Counted from the stretch's first letter, positions 8,662-17,884 are shown. The stretch is DNA of 64,000 nucleotides from Imbroritus primus (GCA_000272025.2 AKCV02000026.1:372001-436000); one strand, 5' to 3'. Notes: a model not told the origin generated them from the sequence alone. Made by a program: numbers and translations.

Positions 8662-9822
8662 TCAGGCTGCTTTGGCTTCCCGCTTCTGCGGGCTGAAGAT
8701 GCTGACGCCTTCGGTGGGCAGGACCAGTCCCGCCACGGAGCCGATCGGCCAGCGCTGCATGGCGCCCAGGCCGGCATTGCGGACCGTGACGACCTGGCGG
8801 GCCGCCATCGGAATATCCACATCGATGAAGGTATCGATGTGGTCGCCCTGGTAGACGTGATTGATCACCGTTCCGCTCAGGACCGAGCCGGAATGCAGGT
8901 TCTCGAGCGTGATGTGTTCCGGGCGCACGTATACGTCGAGCCGTTCCCCGTTGTGCGAGGCGTCAGCCAGGCGTGAGCGCGGGAAGCTGACGAGCCCGGA
9001 GCCCAGGCGCAGCTGCACCTCGGTTGCCGTCTGGCCGTGGTAGTGCGCGGGCAGGATGTTGACATCGCCGAGGAACGACGCGACGAACGGGTCCTGCGGG
9101 CTCTGGTACAGATCCTCGGGCGCAGCGATCTGGCGGATGACACCGCCCGACATCACGGCGATCCGGTCGGACATGGCCAGCGCCTCGCCCTGGTCGTGCG
9201 TCACGAATACGGTGGTCAGGCCCAGGCGGCGCTGGATCTCGCGGATCTCGACCTGCATCGAGCCGCGCAGGTTCTTGTCGAGCGCCGAGAACGGCTCGTC
9301 CAGCAGCAGCACTTTGGGCTGGATCACCAGTGCGCGCGCCAGCGCGACACGTTGCTGCTGGCCGCCCGATAGTTCGCGGGGCTTGCGGTGGCCGAGCCCG
9401 TCGAGTTTCACCATGCCCATTGCCTGCTTCACGCGCAGGGCGATTTCATCCTTGCCCACACCCCGCATGCGCAGGCCATAGCCGATGTTTTTCTCGACGG
9501 TCATGTGCGGGAACAGCGCGTAGTTCTGGAACACAATGCCGATCTGCCGCTTGTGCGGCGGCTCGCTGGTAACCGGCTGGCCGTCGATAAAGATCTCGCC
9601 GGTATTGGCTTCCGCAAAGCCGGCGATGAGATTCAGGAGGGTCGTCTTGCCGCAGCCGGACGGGCCCAGCAATGTGAGGAATTCCCCGCGACGGATGTTC
9701 AGCGAGAGCTCATGCAGCACCGTGAGATCGTGGTACTTCTTGACCACCCGTTGCAGGCTGACGGCAGTATCGGCCTGGGGGTCGTTGTGCTGGGCGGCAG
9801 GTGCGGAGTTGGCGACGTTCAT
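8662..9822 (-). CDS. Polyamine-type ABC transporter ATP-binding protein (PotA-like)
   Basis: A 386-residue importer ATPase. Walker A is G-P-S-G-C-G-K-T-T, the Q-loop reads V-F-Q-N-Y-A-L-F-P-H, the ABC signature is L-S-G-G-Q-Q-Q-R, and Walker B is V-L-L-L-D-E-P-F-S-A-L-D. A C-terminal TOBE-type regulatory domain with V-R-P-E-H-I follows, as in PotA, UgpC and MalK. I chose the ATG at 9822 because the upstream extension is proline/glycine-rich and unlike the family. No permease or binding protein is adjacent. The matching parts lie at 16.7-19.6 kb and lack an ATPase, so this gene very probably powers that transporter. It is the first gene of the five-gene operon. Confidence 0.92.
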   Translation of the reverse strand: MNVANSAPAAQHNDPQADTAVSLQRVVKKYHDLTVLHELSLNIRRGEFLTLLGPSGCGKTTLLNLIAGFAEANTGEIFIDGQPVTSEPPHKRQIGIVFQNYALFPHMTVEKNIGYGLRMRGVGKDEIALRVKQAMGMVKLDGLGHRKPRELSGGQQQRVALARALVIQPKVLLLDEPFSALDKNLRGSMQVEIREIQRRLGLTTVFVTHDQGEALAMSDRIAVMSGGVIRQIAAPEDLYQSPQDPFVASFLGDVNILPAHYHGQTATEVQLRLGSGLVSFPRSRLADASHNGERLDVYVRPEHITLENLHSGSVLSGTVINHVYQGDHIDTFIDVDIPMAARQVVTVRNAGLGAMQRWPIGSVAGLVLPTEGVSIFSPQKREAKAA

Positions 9823-10227
9823 GGTTGTACGCTGAAGAAAAAGTAAGCCGTGCGGCAGGCCGCGGCCAAAGGTGTCGGGCGGCCCGGTACTGGCTGGCAG
9901 GATACGGCAAACCGCCGGCATCCTGCCTTTGCGGAAACTGATGTGGTCCCTCGGAAAAAACGAAATGCCGGTCGCGGGGCGCAGCCATGGGTCCTCCCAC
10001 CGCCTGGAATGCCTTGTTACAGGCGGGTATCAGGGAAAACCGCAGGTCTTGGCCGGCGCTTTACTTTTTCCTAAGCCCTGAGTCTGAAAAACGTGATTCT
10101 CAAACGATGCGGGCTTCATCAAACTGGCCGCCATCGATCGGACATTTTGCCATGGCGCCAGCGCGCCTCGCCGTCGATGCTTCCGCGCCGCGCGATTGCC
10201 CGGGGCGATTATTTCTAGGAAATTCAA
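9823..10227. other. Divergent intergenic region of the catabolic block
   Basis: About 405 bases separate the ABC ATPase operon from the plus-strand monooxygenase gene. The region must hold both promoters, and possibly the binding site of the LysR regulator encoded at 14-15 kb. I see no convincing promoter hexamers, no repeat and no coding potential beyond shadows. Confidence 0.5.
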
Positions 10228-11481
10228 ATGTCAGTGGAAAAAATCAACACCGTTGTGGTCGGAGCTGGCCAGGCAGGCATCGCCATGAGCGAGCATCTTG
10301 CCCAGATGGGCGTGCCCCATGTCGTGCTGGAGCGTAGCCGGATCGCAGAACGCTGGCGTTCGGAACGTTGGGATTCTCTGGTCGCGAACGGGCCGGCCTG
10401 GCATGACCGCTTTCCGGGATTGAAATTCGAGGGCATCTCGCCCGAGGCTTTTCCGCCGAAGGAGCGCATGGCGCAGTACTTCGAAGACTACGCCAAGATG
10501 CTGAAGGCGCCGGTGCGTACTGGCGTGGAAGTCAAACTGGTGGAACGCCACCAGGGCCGCCCTGGCTTCAAGGTAACGACGTCCGAAGGCGTGATCGAAG
10601 CCGCCAACGTGGTGGCCGCGACCGGTCCGTTCCAGATCCCGGCCTATCCGCACATCGTGCCGGAAACCGAAAAGGTTCACCAGCTGCATTCCTCCACCTA
10701 CAAGAATCCAGGCCAGCTGCCGGAAGGCGCGGTACTGGTGGTGGGCGCTGGCGCGTCGGGCTCGCAGATCGCCGAAGAACTGCGCCAGGCCGGCAAGACC
10801 GTGTATCTGTCGGTGGGCGAGCATTATCGGCCGCCGCGCTCGTACCGTGGCCGTGACTACGTATGGTGGCTGGGTGCACTCGGCCTGTGGGACGAGGTGA
10901 AGATCCGCCCGAAGAAGGCGCACGTCGCGTTTGCCGTGAGCGGCTACGAAGGCGGCAAGACCGTGGATTTCCGCCGTCTGGCGCATTCGGGTATCAATCT
11001 GGTCGGCCTGACCCAGTCCTACAAGGATGGCGTGATCACGTTCGAACCGGGCCTGCCCGAGAACATCGCCGAGGGCGACCGTGCCTACTTCGACGTGCTG
11101 CGCGAAGCGGATGAGTACATCGCCGAAAACGGCCTCGACTTCCCGCCGGAACCCGAGGCCTGGAAACTGCTGCCGGATCCGGAATGCCTGACGAACCCGA
11201 TCCTCAGCCTGAACCTCGCCGAAGCCGGTATCACCACGATTCTGTGGGCCACGGGCTTCAAGTTCGACTTCAAGTGGCTGAACGTGAAGAACGCCTTCGA
11301 CGAGAATGGCAATCCCTTCCACAAGCGCGGTATCTCGGCGGAGGGCGGCATTTACTTCCTGGGTCTGCCGAACCTGGTCAACCGTGCTTCGTCGTTCATC
11401 TACGGCGTGTGGCACGATGCGAAATACATCGCTGACCACATCGTGCTGCAAAACGGCTACTACACTTATGACCGGTCGTAA
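10228..11481 (+). CDS. Flavin-containing monooxygenase-like NAD(P)/FAD oxidoreductase
   Basis: A 417-residue two-dinucleotide-binding-domain flavoprotein. The FAD motif G-A-G-Q-A-G-I-A-M-S starts at residue 12. The NAD(P) motif G-A-G-A-S-G-S-Q-I-A is near residue 174, and the late L-W-A-T-G-F motif near residue 332 is typical of FMO, YUCCA and CzcO-type enzymes. No membrane segment. It should insert oxygen into an N-, S- or carbonyl-containing substrate, or act as an oxidase. A clear AGGAAATTCAA ribosome-binding site precedes the ATG. It is followed by the FMN-dependent dehydrogenase on the same strand and diverges from the ABC ATPase operon. Confidence 0.88.
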   Translation: MSVEKINTVVVGAGQAGIAMSEHLAQMGVPHVVLERSRIAERWRSERWDSLVANGPAWHDRFPGLKFEGISPEAFPPKERMAQYFEDYAKMLKAPVRTGVEVKLVERHQGRPGFKVTTSEGVIEAANVVAATGPFQIPAYPHIVPETEKVHQLHSSTYKNPGQLPEGAVLVVGAGASGSQIAEELRQAGKTVYLSVGEHYRPPRSYRGRDYVWWLGALGLWDEVKIRPKKAHVAFAVSGYEGGKTVDFRRLAHSGINLVGLTQSYKDGVITFEPGLPENIAEGDRAYFDVLREADEYIAENGLDFPPEPEAWKLLPDPECLTNPILSLNLAEAGITTILWATGFKFDFKWLNVKNAFDENGNPFHKRGISAEGGIYFLGLPNLVNRASSFIYGVWHDAKYIADHIVLQNGYYTYDRS

Positions 11482-11591
11482 GGCCGTGTTTAACGCTGCG
11501 TGGTGACCCGTCAGTCGTAACGGGCCGCACGCACGGGCTGCCGGATCGACATGATCCGGCAGCTTTTTGTTTTTTTCAGGGGGAGCGTTCC

Positions 11592-12737
11592 ATGGCCGAA
11601 ATGACGTGCATTGAAGACCTGCGCCGCGTGGCGAGAAAGCGCGTGCCGCGCATGTTCTACGACTACGTCGATGGCGGCTCTTGGACCGAATATACCTATC
11701 GCGCCAACGAGGCGGATTTCCAGCGCCTCGAATTCCGCCAGCGCGTGGCCGTCGACATCACCGAGCGTAGCACCGCGACCACCATGGTGGGCCAGCCGGT
11801 CAGCATGCCGGTGGCGATCGCCCCGACCGGGCTGACCGGCATGCAGTACGCCGACGGCGAAATCCTGGCGGCGCGCGCAGCCAAGAAGCATGGCATTCCG
11901 TTCACGCTGTCCACCATGAGCATCTGCCCGATCGAGGCGGTAGCCGAGGCAACCGGACGCCATCCGTTCTGGTTCCAGCTGTACGTGCTGCGCGACAAGA
12001 GCTTTGTCGAGAACCTGATCGACCGCGCCAAGGCCGCCAATTGCTCGGCGCTGGTAGTGACCATGGATCTGCAGGTATTCGGCCAGCGCCACAAGGACAA
12101 GAAGAACGGCCTGTCCACGCCGCCCAAGCCGACGCTGCGTAATCTCCTGAATCTCGCCACCAAGCCGCGCTGGTGCCTGGGCATGCTCGGCACCAAGCAT
12201 CGCCATTTCGGCAATATCGTCGGCCATGCCAAGGGGGTCGACAACATCGGCTCGCTGGTGGAGTGGACCCGTGAACAGTTCGATCCGCGCCTGTCGTGGC
12301 AGGACGTGGAGTGGATCAAGAAGCACTGGGGTGGCAAGCTGATCGTCAAGGGCATCCAGGATCCGGAGGATGCGCGGCTGGCCGTGGAGAGCGGCGCCGA
12401 CGCCATCATCGTATCGAACCACGGCGGGCGTCAGCTGGACGGCGCCGCATCCTCCATCTCCACCCTGCCGCGCATCGTGGCAGCGGTCGGCGACCGTGTG
12501 GAAGTGCACATGGACGGCGGGATTCGTTCGGGCCAGGACGTGCTGCGCGCCATCGCGCTGGGGGCGCGTGGCACCTATATTGGCCGCGCCATGATGTATG
12601 GCCTGGGTGCGTTCGGCGAGCGGGGCGTGACAACCGCACTGGAGATCATCCGCAACGAGCTGGATCTCTCCATGGCATTCTGTGGCAAGACCGACATCCG
12701 CGAAGTCGATCGCGGCATCCTGCTGAATCCCTACTGA
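11592..12737 (+). CDS. FMN-dependent alpha-hydroxy-acid dehydrogenase (LldD/mandelate type)
   Basis: A 381-residue TIM-barrel flavoenzyme. The active-site signature S-N-H-G-G-R-Q-L-D-G lies near residue 275, preceded by the catalytic lysine segment L-I-V-K-G-I-Q. The downstream phosphate-binding D-G-G-I-R-S-G and G-R-A-M-M-Y-G segments are intact. It oxidises an L-2-hydroxy acid (lactate, mandelate, glycolate or similar) to the keto acid, passing electrons to quinone, cytochrome or oxygen. A CAGGGGGAGCG ribosome-binding site precedes the ATG. The 110-base gap after the monooxygenase suggests cotranscription. It converges on the deacetylase gene. Confidence 0.93.
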   Translation: MAEMTCIEDLRRVARKRVPRMFYDYVDGGSWTEYTYRANEADFQRLEFRQRVAVDITERSTATTMVGQPVSMPVAIAPTGLTGMQYADGEILAARAAKKHGIPFTLSTMSICPIEAVAEATGRHPFWFQLYVLRDKSFVENLIDRAKAANCSALVVTMDLQVFGQRHKDKKNGLSTPPKPTLRNLLNLATKPRWCLGMLGTKHRHFGNIVGHAKGVDNIGSLVEWTREQFDPRLSWQDVEWIKKHWGGKLIVKGIQDPEDARLAVESGADAIIVSNHGGRQLDGAASSISTLPRIVAAVGDRVEVHMDGGIRSGQDVLRAIALGARGTYIGRAMMYGLGAFGERGVTTALEIIRNELDLSMAFCGKTDIREVDRGILLNPY

Positions 12738-12754
12738 ACTTGCGGGGCAGGCAT

Positions 12755-12788
12755 GGCGGCACGTCGGGCCATGCCCGGACATGCCGCC
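12755..12788. terminator. Nested hairpin between convergent genes
   Basis: An outer 7-bp stem (12755-12761 with 12782-12788) encloses a 5-bp stem (12765-12769 with 12773-12777) in the 62-base gap between two convergent stops. No T run, so terminator activity is only likely. Confidence 0.45.
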
Positions 12789-12799
12789 CCCGGTTCAGT

Positions 12800-13975
12800 T
12801 CACTTGCAGAGGAAGTCGACGAGGCCGGCCAGCATACGGTCGCAGGCTTCAATCTGCGTCAGTTCCACATACTCGTCCGCCTTGTGCGCGACCTCGATGC
12901 TGCCAGGGCCGCAGATCAGTACCGGGGTCTCGTTCCAGCTTTGCTTGAACAGGCCGCCTTCGCTACCGTAATCCACCTTGGTGCATGGCGTACCAGGCGG
13001 GAGCAGGGAGACGAGCAGGTCGACGGCGGGCGAATCCTCCCGCGTGTTCAGGCTCGGGTAGCTGTTGGTCATCTGGATTTCCGGCAGGGGGGCAGCGGGG
13101 TCCAGGGCCTCGTTCTGCACGCGCGCGGTCAGCCGCTCCAGGATGCGCTGCAGGATCGCCTCGGGCTTGTCTTCCGACACATTGCGGATCTCGAAACTCA
13201 CCTCGCATTCGCTCGGCACGATATTCAGCGCGCGGCCTCCCTTGATCACGCCCGCATGGACCGTGGTGTAAGGCACACCGTAGCCTTCCTCGCGCGGGCC
13301 GCTCTCCGCCAGTTCGCGCTGCACGTCGCGCATCGAGGCCACCAGGTCGCTGGCCATGTGAATGGCATTGAAGAAGCGCGGAGCGAGGCCCGAGTGACCA
13401 GCCTGGCCGCAGCATACCGCGCGGTATGCTGCCTTGCCCTTGTGACCCGTGCCGATGCGCATCAGGGTCGGTTCGCCGACGATGCACAAGTATGGTGCGG
13501 GCAGCGAACCCTCCAGGCGGCGCAGCAGGTGGCGCACGCCCACGCAACCGATTTCCTCGTCGAAGGACAGTGCTAGCTGCAAGGGGCGCTTCAGGGGGCG
13601 CTTGGCGGCTGCCACCATGGCCATGATGGCGCAGGCGACGAAGCCCTTCATGTCGGAGGTGCCACGGCCATAGATGCGCCCATCCCGGTGCGTTGCCTCA
13701 AAAGGGGGCGAAGTCCACGGCTGGCCTTCGACCGGCACCACATCGGTGTGGCCGGAGAGTAGAACGCCCGGCACGCCTTCTGGCCCGACCGTGGCGAACA
13801 GGTTGGAGCGGGTAGGGTCCTCTGGATCGGGAGCCAGCGTGGACGCGATGCCGGCTTCCGCCAGGATTTCCTGGACCTTGTGAATGAGTCCGATATTCGG
13901 TGTCAGGGACACCGAGGCAAAGGAAACGAGGGTTTCCAGTAGTGAGACGCTTGTGGAGGGAGTCTTATTTTCCAT
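12800..13975 (-). CDS. ArgE/DapE-family metallo-deacylase
   Basis: A 391-residue M20-family amidohydrolase closest to acetylornithine deacetylase. The first metal motif is S-G-H-T-D-V-V-P-V near residue 74. The bridging aspartate follows in R-G-T-S-D-M-K-G, the catalytic glutamate pair is D-E-E-I-G-C, and the dimerisation lid lies between them. It uses one or two divalent metals to cleave an N-acyl amino-acid-like substrate. It is not near arg genes, but in a block with a polyamine-type importer, DUF1028 and RidA genes. An N-acylated amine or amino acid taken up by that importer is a reasonable but unproven substrate. Confidence 0.88.
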   Translation of the reverse strand: MENKTPSTSVSLLETLVSFASVSLTPNIGLIHKVQEILAEAGIASTLAPDPEDPTRSNLFATVGPEGVPGVLLSGHTDVVPVEGQPWTSPPFEATHRDGRIYGRGTSDMKGFVACAIMAMVAAAKRPLKRPLQLALSFDEEIGCVGVRHLLRRLEGSLPAPYLCIVGEPTLMRIGTGHKGKAAYRAVCCGQAGHSGLAPRFFNAIHMASDLVASMRDVQRELAESGPREEGYGVPYTTVHAGVIKGGRALNIVPSECEVSFEIRNVSEDKPEAILQRILERLTARVQNEALDPAAPLPEIQMTNSYPSLNTREDSPAVDLLVSLLPPGTPCTKVDYGSEGGLFKQSWNETPVLICGPGSIEVAHKADEYVELTQIEACDRMLAGLVDFLCK

Positions 13976-14056
13976 GTTTGGCCTTTGGGGAGGGCGGCGC
14001 CGGATGCGGTGCTGGATGCAGCGCTAAATGCGGCAGCGCCCGGTGTGGCGGGGGCG

Positions 14057-15022
14057 TCAGGGCGCCGGCCCTAATAAATGTGGATCGAAGAAGCTCGGTG
14101 CGCTCATGCCCGGGATGTACTGGTCGGAGATGTAGGCACGGCAGCGCTCCATGAACATCCGCGTCAGCTTCGACTGCTTCATCGGCTTGTACGTCGCCAG
14201 GCCGAGCAGCATGGGCCTGTGGTTGCCGACCAGGCGGACGCGCACCATGCGCTTGCCGTCGAGCGATTGGTTGGACTTGGGGCGCACGTTGAAAAGCGTG
14301 TAGCCGATCCCGTTGGCGACCATTGAGCGGACCGTTTCCGCGGACTGCGAACGCGCCACGATGTTCGGCGTCACGCCGGCCTGTTCGAATAGCGAAGCGA
14401 AATAGTCGCGGCTCATCGGCAGGTCGAGCAGGACGTACGGCTGGGGTGCCAGTTCCTCGAAGGAGACGACTTTCTGCTGCGCCAGCGGGTGGACCTCGCT
14501 CACCAGCACATAGGGTGGCAGCGTGGCCAGGCTCTCGAACTCGATGTCATCGCTCAGGTGCAGGTCGTAGGTGAGCGCCACATCGATCTCGAGCGCATGG
14601 AGCTTGTTCATGAGGACTTCCTGGTCGCCCTCGACCATCTGCAGGTCGATTTTCTCGAAGGCGCGGGAAAAGCCGAAGATGATTTCCGGTGCGATCATGG
14701 CTGTGAGCGAATGAAAGCTGCCCACCCGCAGGCTACCCTGAACCACATCGCTCGAATCCGAGGCGATTTCGTAGAGTTGCGACGACCGCTCGAGCACATC
14801 TTCACAATGCTGCAGGACTTGCATGCCGATGGTGGTCAGGCCGAGGCCCTTGGACGGATGGCGCACGAATAGCTGCACGCCGAGTTCCGCCTCGATGTGG
14901 GCAATGGCCGCGGAGATCGAGGGGGACGAGATATGGATCTGGGTCGACGCGGCGGCGATGCTGCCATGTTTCGCCGTCGCGACGAAATATTCCATCTGGC
15001 GCAGGGAAATGCGATTGAGCAT
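14057..15022 (-). CDS. LysR-family transcriptional regulator
   Basis: A 321-residue LTTR with an N-terminal winged helix (residues about 5-62, M-E-Y-F-V-A-T-A-K-H-G-S-I-A-A-A-S) and a C-terminal periplasmic-binding-like effector domain. It lies between the deacetylase and DUF1028 genes on the same strand, so it may be cotranscribed with them. It is the only regulator inside the 5-20 kb block and is the obvious candidate to control its divergent promoters. Effector unknown. Confidence 0.93.
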   Translation of the reverse strand: MLNRISLRQMEYFVATAKHGSIAAASTQIHISSPSISAAIAHIEAELGVQLFVRHPSKGLGLTTIGMQVLQHCEDVLERSSQLYEIASDSSDVVQGSLRVGSFHSLTAMIAPEIIFGFSRAFEKIDLQMVEGDQEVLMNKLHALEIDVALTYDLHLSDDIEFESLATLPPYVLVSEVHPLAQQKVVSFEELAPQPYVLLDLPMSRDYFASLFEQAGVTPNIVARSQSAETVRSMVANGIGYTLFNVRPKSNQSLDGKRMVRVRLVGNHRPMLLGLATYKPMKQSKLTRMFMERCRAYISDQYIPGMSAPSFFDPHLLGPAP

Positions 15023-15132
15023 GTCGGGGTCAAGAAAAGGTCAACGATCCAGTGTACTGGAGAACGTTGGCCCTTTCGAGCGCCGACGGTCCGGCCGGCG
15101 CCGCCGCAATACCGTGCGACGCGTCGGTCCGC

Positions 15133-15804
15133 TCAGAGATTTCCGGGCACACCGAAGCTGGGCGCAGCGCGCGGATCGAGCGCTCGCGTGATGTAGGCCT
15201 GCTGTTGCGGGGCGTACACCTGCCAGGTGGCGTAGAGCGCCTGGACCGGGTCGTTTTCCACCCAATCAAGGCGCAGGTCAACGACAGGCCAGTTCTGCGC
15301 ATCGTAGACCAGCAGGCCGGCCGAATGCACCGGACCTTCCTCGCCACCGGCAGCCTGGCCGGCCAGCATCGCCTGCATCAGTCGTTCCGCCAGCGCGCCT
15401 TCGGCTTGCTCGAAGGCTGTCAGCATGGCTTGCGGTACGTCGCGCGTGGCCAGCATGTTGCCAGCACAGGCAGCGTGCGTGCCGGTGGCGCTGGCCAGGG
15501 TGCCCAGGCACTGCGCGCCGGTGAAGATCACTGGCGGGTTGTGTGCGTCGATGGCCATGAGCTGGCGGTATTCGACGAAGGGACGTTTCTGCAGCTCGGC
15601 GATGGCCTGTTCCGGCGTCAGGCCGCTGGCCATCAGGTCGAGGGCGAGCGGACCCAGATCCGGATCGGTGATGTTCTGGCTGGCGGCTGCGCCGACGCCC
15701 TTGCGGCCGCGGATGCAGCGCGAGGCGACCGCCGGCGAGGAGGACGCCACGGCGGCACCAAACTGGCCGGTGGCCGGGCAGCGTGCGATGATGGAAAAGG
15801 TCAT
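15133..15804 (-). CDS. DUF1028 family protein (Ntn-hydrolase-like)
   Basis: A 223-residue protein that starts M-T-F-S-I-I-A-R and carries the early family segment G-A-A-V-A-S-S-S-P-A-V-A-S-R. The later A-G-N-M-L-A segment near residue 115 is also typical. DUF1028 proteins have an Ntn-hydrolase-type fold and often sit beside amidases, RidA proteins and amino-acid or peptide transporters, but no reaction is established. Here it is 19 bases downstream of ridA-like and 110 bases upstream of the LysR gene. Good family call, unknown function. Confidence 0.85.
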   Translation of the reverse strand: MTFSIIARCPATGQFGAAVASSSPAVASRCIRGRKGVGAAASQNITDPDLGPLALDLMASGLTPEQAIAELQKRPFVEYRQLMAIDAHNPPVIFTGAQCLGTLASATGTHAACAGNMLATRDVPQAMLTAFEQAEGALAERLMQAMLAGQAAGGEEGPVHSAGLLVYDAQNWPVVDLRLDWVENDPVQALYATWQVYAPQQQAYITRALDPRAAPSFGVPGNL

Positions 15805-15823
15805 GGCAGCTCGGTCAGGAATC

Positions 15824-16237
15824 TCAGTCGGGAATCACAGCGGTGGCATCGATCTCGACCAGCCATTCGGGGCGAGCCAGGGCCGATACCACGATGCCGG
15901 TCGATACCGGGAACACGCCCTTCAGCCAGCGACCGACGACGCGATACACGGCCTCGCGGTAGCGCGGGTCGATGATATAGATGGTGATCTTGCAGATGTC
16001 CTCGAGTTCACCGCCGGCTTCCTTGAGCAGCATGGCGATGTTGGCCATGGCCTGTTCCGCCTGACCGGCGACATCGCCGATGCATACGCTTTCCGAGGTG
16101 TCGAGGTTCTGGCCGATCTGTCCGCGCAGGAAAACCGTGCGGCCCCGTGCGACAACAGCCTGGCACAGATCATTGTCCAGTTTCTGTTCGGGATAGGTAT
16201 CTTTCGTATTGAAGGTGCGGATGCGGGTATGCTTCAT
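15824..16237 (-). CDS. RidA/YjgF family protein
   Basis: A 137-residue protein of the Rid superfamily. V-F-L-R-G-Q-I-G-Q lies near residue 33, A-N-I-A-M-L-L-K-E-A-G-G near 70, and the final D-I-C-K-I-T-I-Y-I-I-D and E-I-D-A-T-A-V-I segments match the family. The usual substrate-carboxylate arginine near residue 105 (R-x-E-W...) appears as R-P-E-W. RidA proteins hydrolyse reactive enamines/imines released by PLP enzymes or amine oxidation. I chose the internal ATG at 16237; the 20-residue upstream extension does not look like family sequence. Confidence 0.85.
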   Translation of the reverse strand: MKHTRIRTFNTKDTYPEQKLDNDLCQAVVARGRTVFLRGQIGQNLDTSESVCIGDVAGQAEQAMANIAMLLKEAGGELEDICKITIYIIDPRYREAVYRVVGRWLKGVFPVSTGIVVSALARPEWLVEIDATAVIPD

Positions 16238-16714
16238 GATCGCTTCAGGTCGATTAAACAGATGGCGGGACGTGTTGGCGGGCGATGTGCCCCGCATGCA
16301 TGGTCATCTGCACCGCCTGATGGCGCCATTTGTTTTTTCTGGCTGGCGGTTTAGGAATTTCCGAATCCTGCTTTGCCACAGTCGGCGGATCGGGGTTTGC
16401 CCTCATATGCCATGCGGCGGGGTGGGGTACTCTGGCATTCGATCCCCGGTGGGTTCCGGCCTGCGGGGCCCTCAGGCAACCCCATCAGGAAATGTGAGGC
16501 ACCCGTAAGAAAAAGCCGACTTTCCCGCATGGCACGGCTTTCACATCATAGGCTCCGTAATTCAGCGGAATTGCATCGGGTCGTTGCGCGAAATTGCCGT
16601 GGTTGTGGCGTGATTCTTGCGTCGCATCAGCGGGCACTGCATGATGCGTTGCATGGCACGTTCCCACGTATTCCAGTTCTGCCAGAATGTTTATCTTTCG
16701 ATTGGGGGTAGTAA
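16238..16714. other. Divergent intergenic region between ridA-like and binding-protein genes
   Basis: About 477 bases without a credible gene. It must hold the promoters for the ridA-like operon (leftward) and for the importer operon (rightward). I see no clear -10/-35 pair, repeat or hairpin with a T run. Confidence 0.45.
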
Positions 16715-17740
16715 ATGACGATTCGCAAGCTTTTGACACTTTGCGCACTCTCCGCCACGCTCACCAGCACGGCGGCATGGGCTCAGGAAGCCTTGGTGGT
16801 CAGCACCTGGGGTGGCAGTTTCCGTGACCTGATCGATGAGAGCATCGGCAAGGAATTCACGCGCCAGACCGGCGTACCGGTCCGCTACGTGACGGGCGGC
16901 ACCATCGACCGCCTGAACAAGGCGAAGCTCGCCTCCAAGCCTGAGAGCGACGTGACCTTCACGACGTCGCACGTCGGCTGGCTCTATGTCAACGGCAATC
17001 TCTTCGAGAAGCTGGACACGAGCAAGCTCCCGAACTACAAGCATCTGGTCGAGCGCGCCAAGATCAGCCCGTACCACATCGGTAGCTGGGCCTACGTTTA
17101 CACAATCGGTTATCGCGCTGACATGGTGCCGCCGAGCATCAAGTTCGACAGCTGGAACGATTTGTGGAATCCGGCGCTCAAGGGCAAGCTGGGTGCACCC
17201 GATTTCGATCCGAGCCACCTGGTTGCGGTCTCGGCACTGCTCTCGGGCGGTGATGCCAAGTCTTGGGAAAAAGGTCAGGAAAAGCTGAAATCGCTGAAGC
17301 CGAACTTCAAGGCTTTCTACACCAATGACGCCAACTCGCAGCAGCTCATCTCCTCGGGCGAAACGCCGGTGCAGGTGGTCCTGTCCATCAACGCGTATCA
17401 CATGGTGAGCCAGGGCGTGCCCATCAAGCTGGTGACGCCGAAGGAAGGCGCGGTGCTTGGTATCGATACCATGGCCATCACCAAGGGCTCGACCAAGGCC
17501 GACCTCGCGTACAAGTTCATGAACATCGCGTTGTCGCCGGAAGTCCAGTCGAAGATCGTGGCGCTGAAGAAGGCCAGCCCGGTGGTCGACGATGCCAAGG
17601 TCTCGGCGGAAGATGCCAAGCTGCCGGGCGTGTTTACCACGAAGGAGCAGTGGGACAAGGCCATCCTCATTGACCACAAGCTGCGCGCCGAGAAGACGGC
17701 CGAATGGCGCAAGTGGTTCACCGAAAACATGATGAACTGA
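16715..17740 (+). CDS. Polyamine-type ABC transporter substrate-binding protein (PotD/PotF-like)
   Basis: A 341-residue periplasmic protein. Residues 1-23 are a Sec signal peptide with likely cleavage after A-W-A. The mature protein starts with L-V-V-S-T-W-G-G-S-F, typical of the spermidine/putrescine and 2-aminoethylphosphonate binding-protein group. A strong GGGGG ribosome-binding site lies 6-10 bases before the ATG. It heads an operon with two permeases, with a stable hairpin in the 144-base gap after it. The missing ATPase is most likely the gene at 8.7-9.8 kb. The ligand is not readable; a cationic amine or a small organic anion both occur in this family. Confidence 0.9.
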   Translation: MTIRKLLTLCALSATLTSTAAWAQEALVVSTWGGSFRDLIDESIGKEFTRQTGVPVRYVTGGTIDRLNKAKLASKPESDVTFTTSHVGWLYVNGNLFEKLDTSKLPNYKHLVERAKISPYHIGSWAYVYTIGYRADMVPPSIKFDSWNDLWNPALKGKLGAPDFDPSHLVAVSALLSGGDAKSWEKGQEKLKSLKPNFKAFYTNDANSQQLISSGETPVQVVLSINAYHMVSQGVPIKLVTPKEGAVLGIDTMAITKGSTKADLAYKFMNIALSPEVQSKIVALKKASPVVDDAKVSAEDAKLPGVFTTKEQWDKAILIDHKLRAEKTAEWRKWFTENMMN

Positions 17741-17755
17741 TGCGGTATAGAGCGT

Positions 17756-17800
17756 GTCAGGCCTGCTTCCCGTGCTCGCGGGCACGTAACAGGGCCTGAC
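17756..17800 (+). promoter_or_regulatory. Intercistronic hairpin in the importer operon
   Basis: An 8-bp outer stem (17756-17763 with 17793-17800) encloses a 5-bp inner stem (17771-17775 with 17782-17786). It lies between the binding-protein stop and the first permease. Such hairpins often stabilise the upstream mRNA or partly stop transcription, so that binding protein is made in excess. No T run follows. Confidence 0.5.
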
Positions 17801-17884
17801 GCGCCGCAGGATATCGAGGGAGGATCGATGTGGCTGTCGCCGCGCCGATCCTCCCTCGCCGATTGAGCCTCTGGAATAAGTCAT

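Noticed and set aside
10231..11451. 406-codon minus-strand ORF opposite the flavin monooxygenase
   Set aside because: It lies exactly opposite a strongly supported gene, is rich in H, R and D as antisense frames of GC-rich genes are, and shows no motif.
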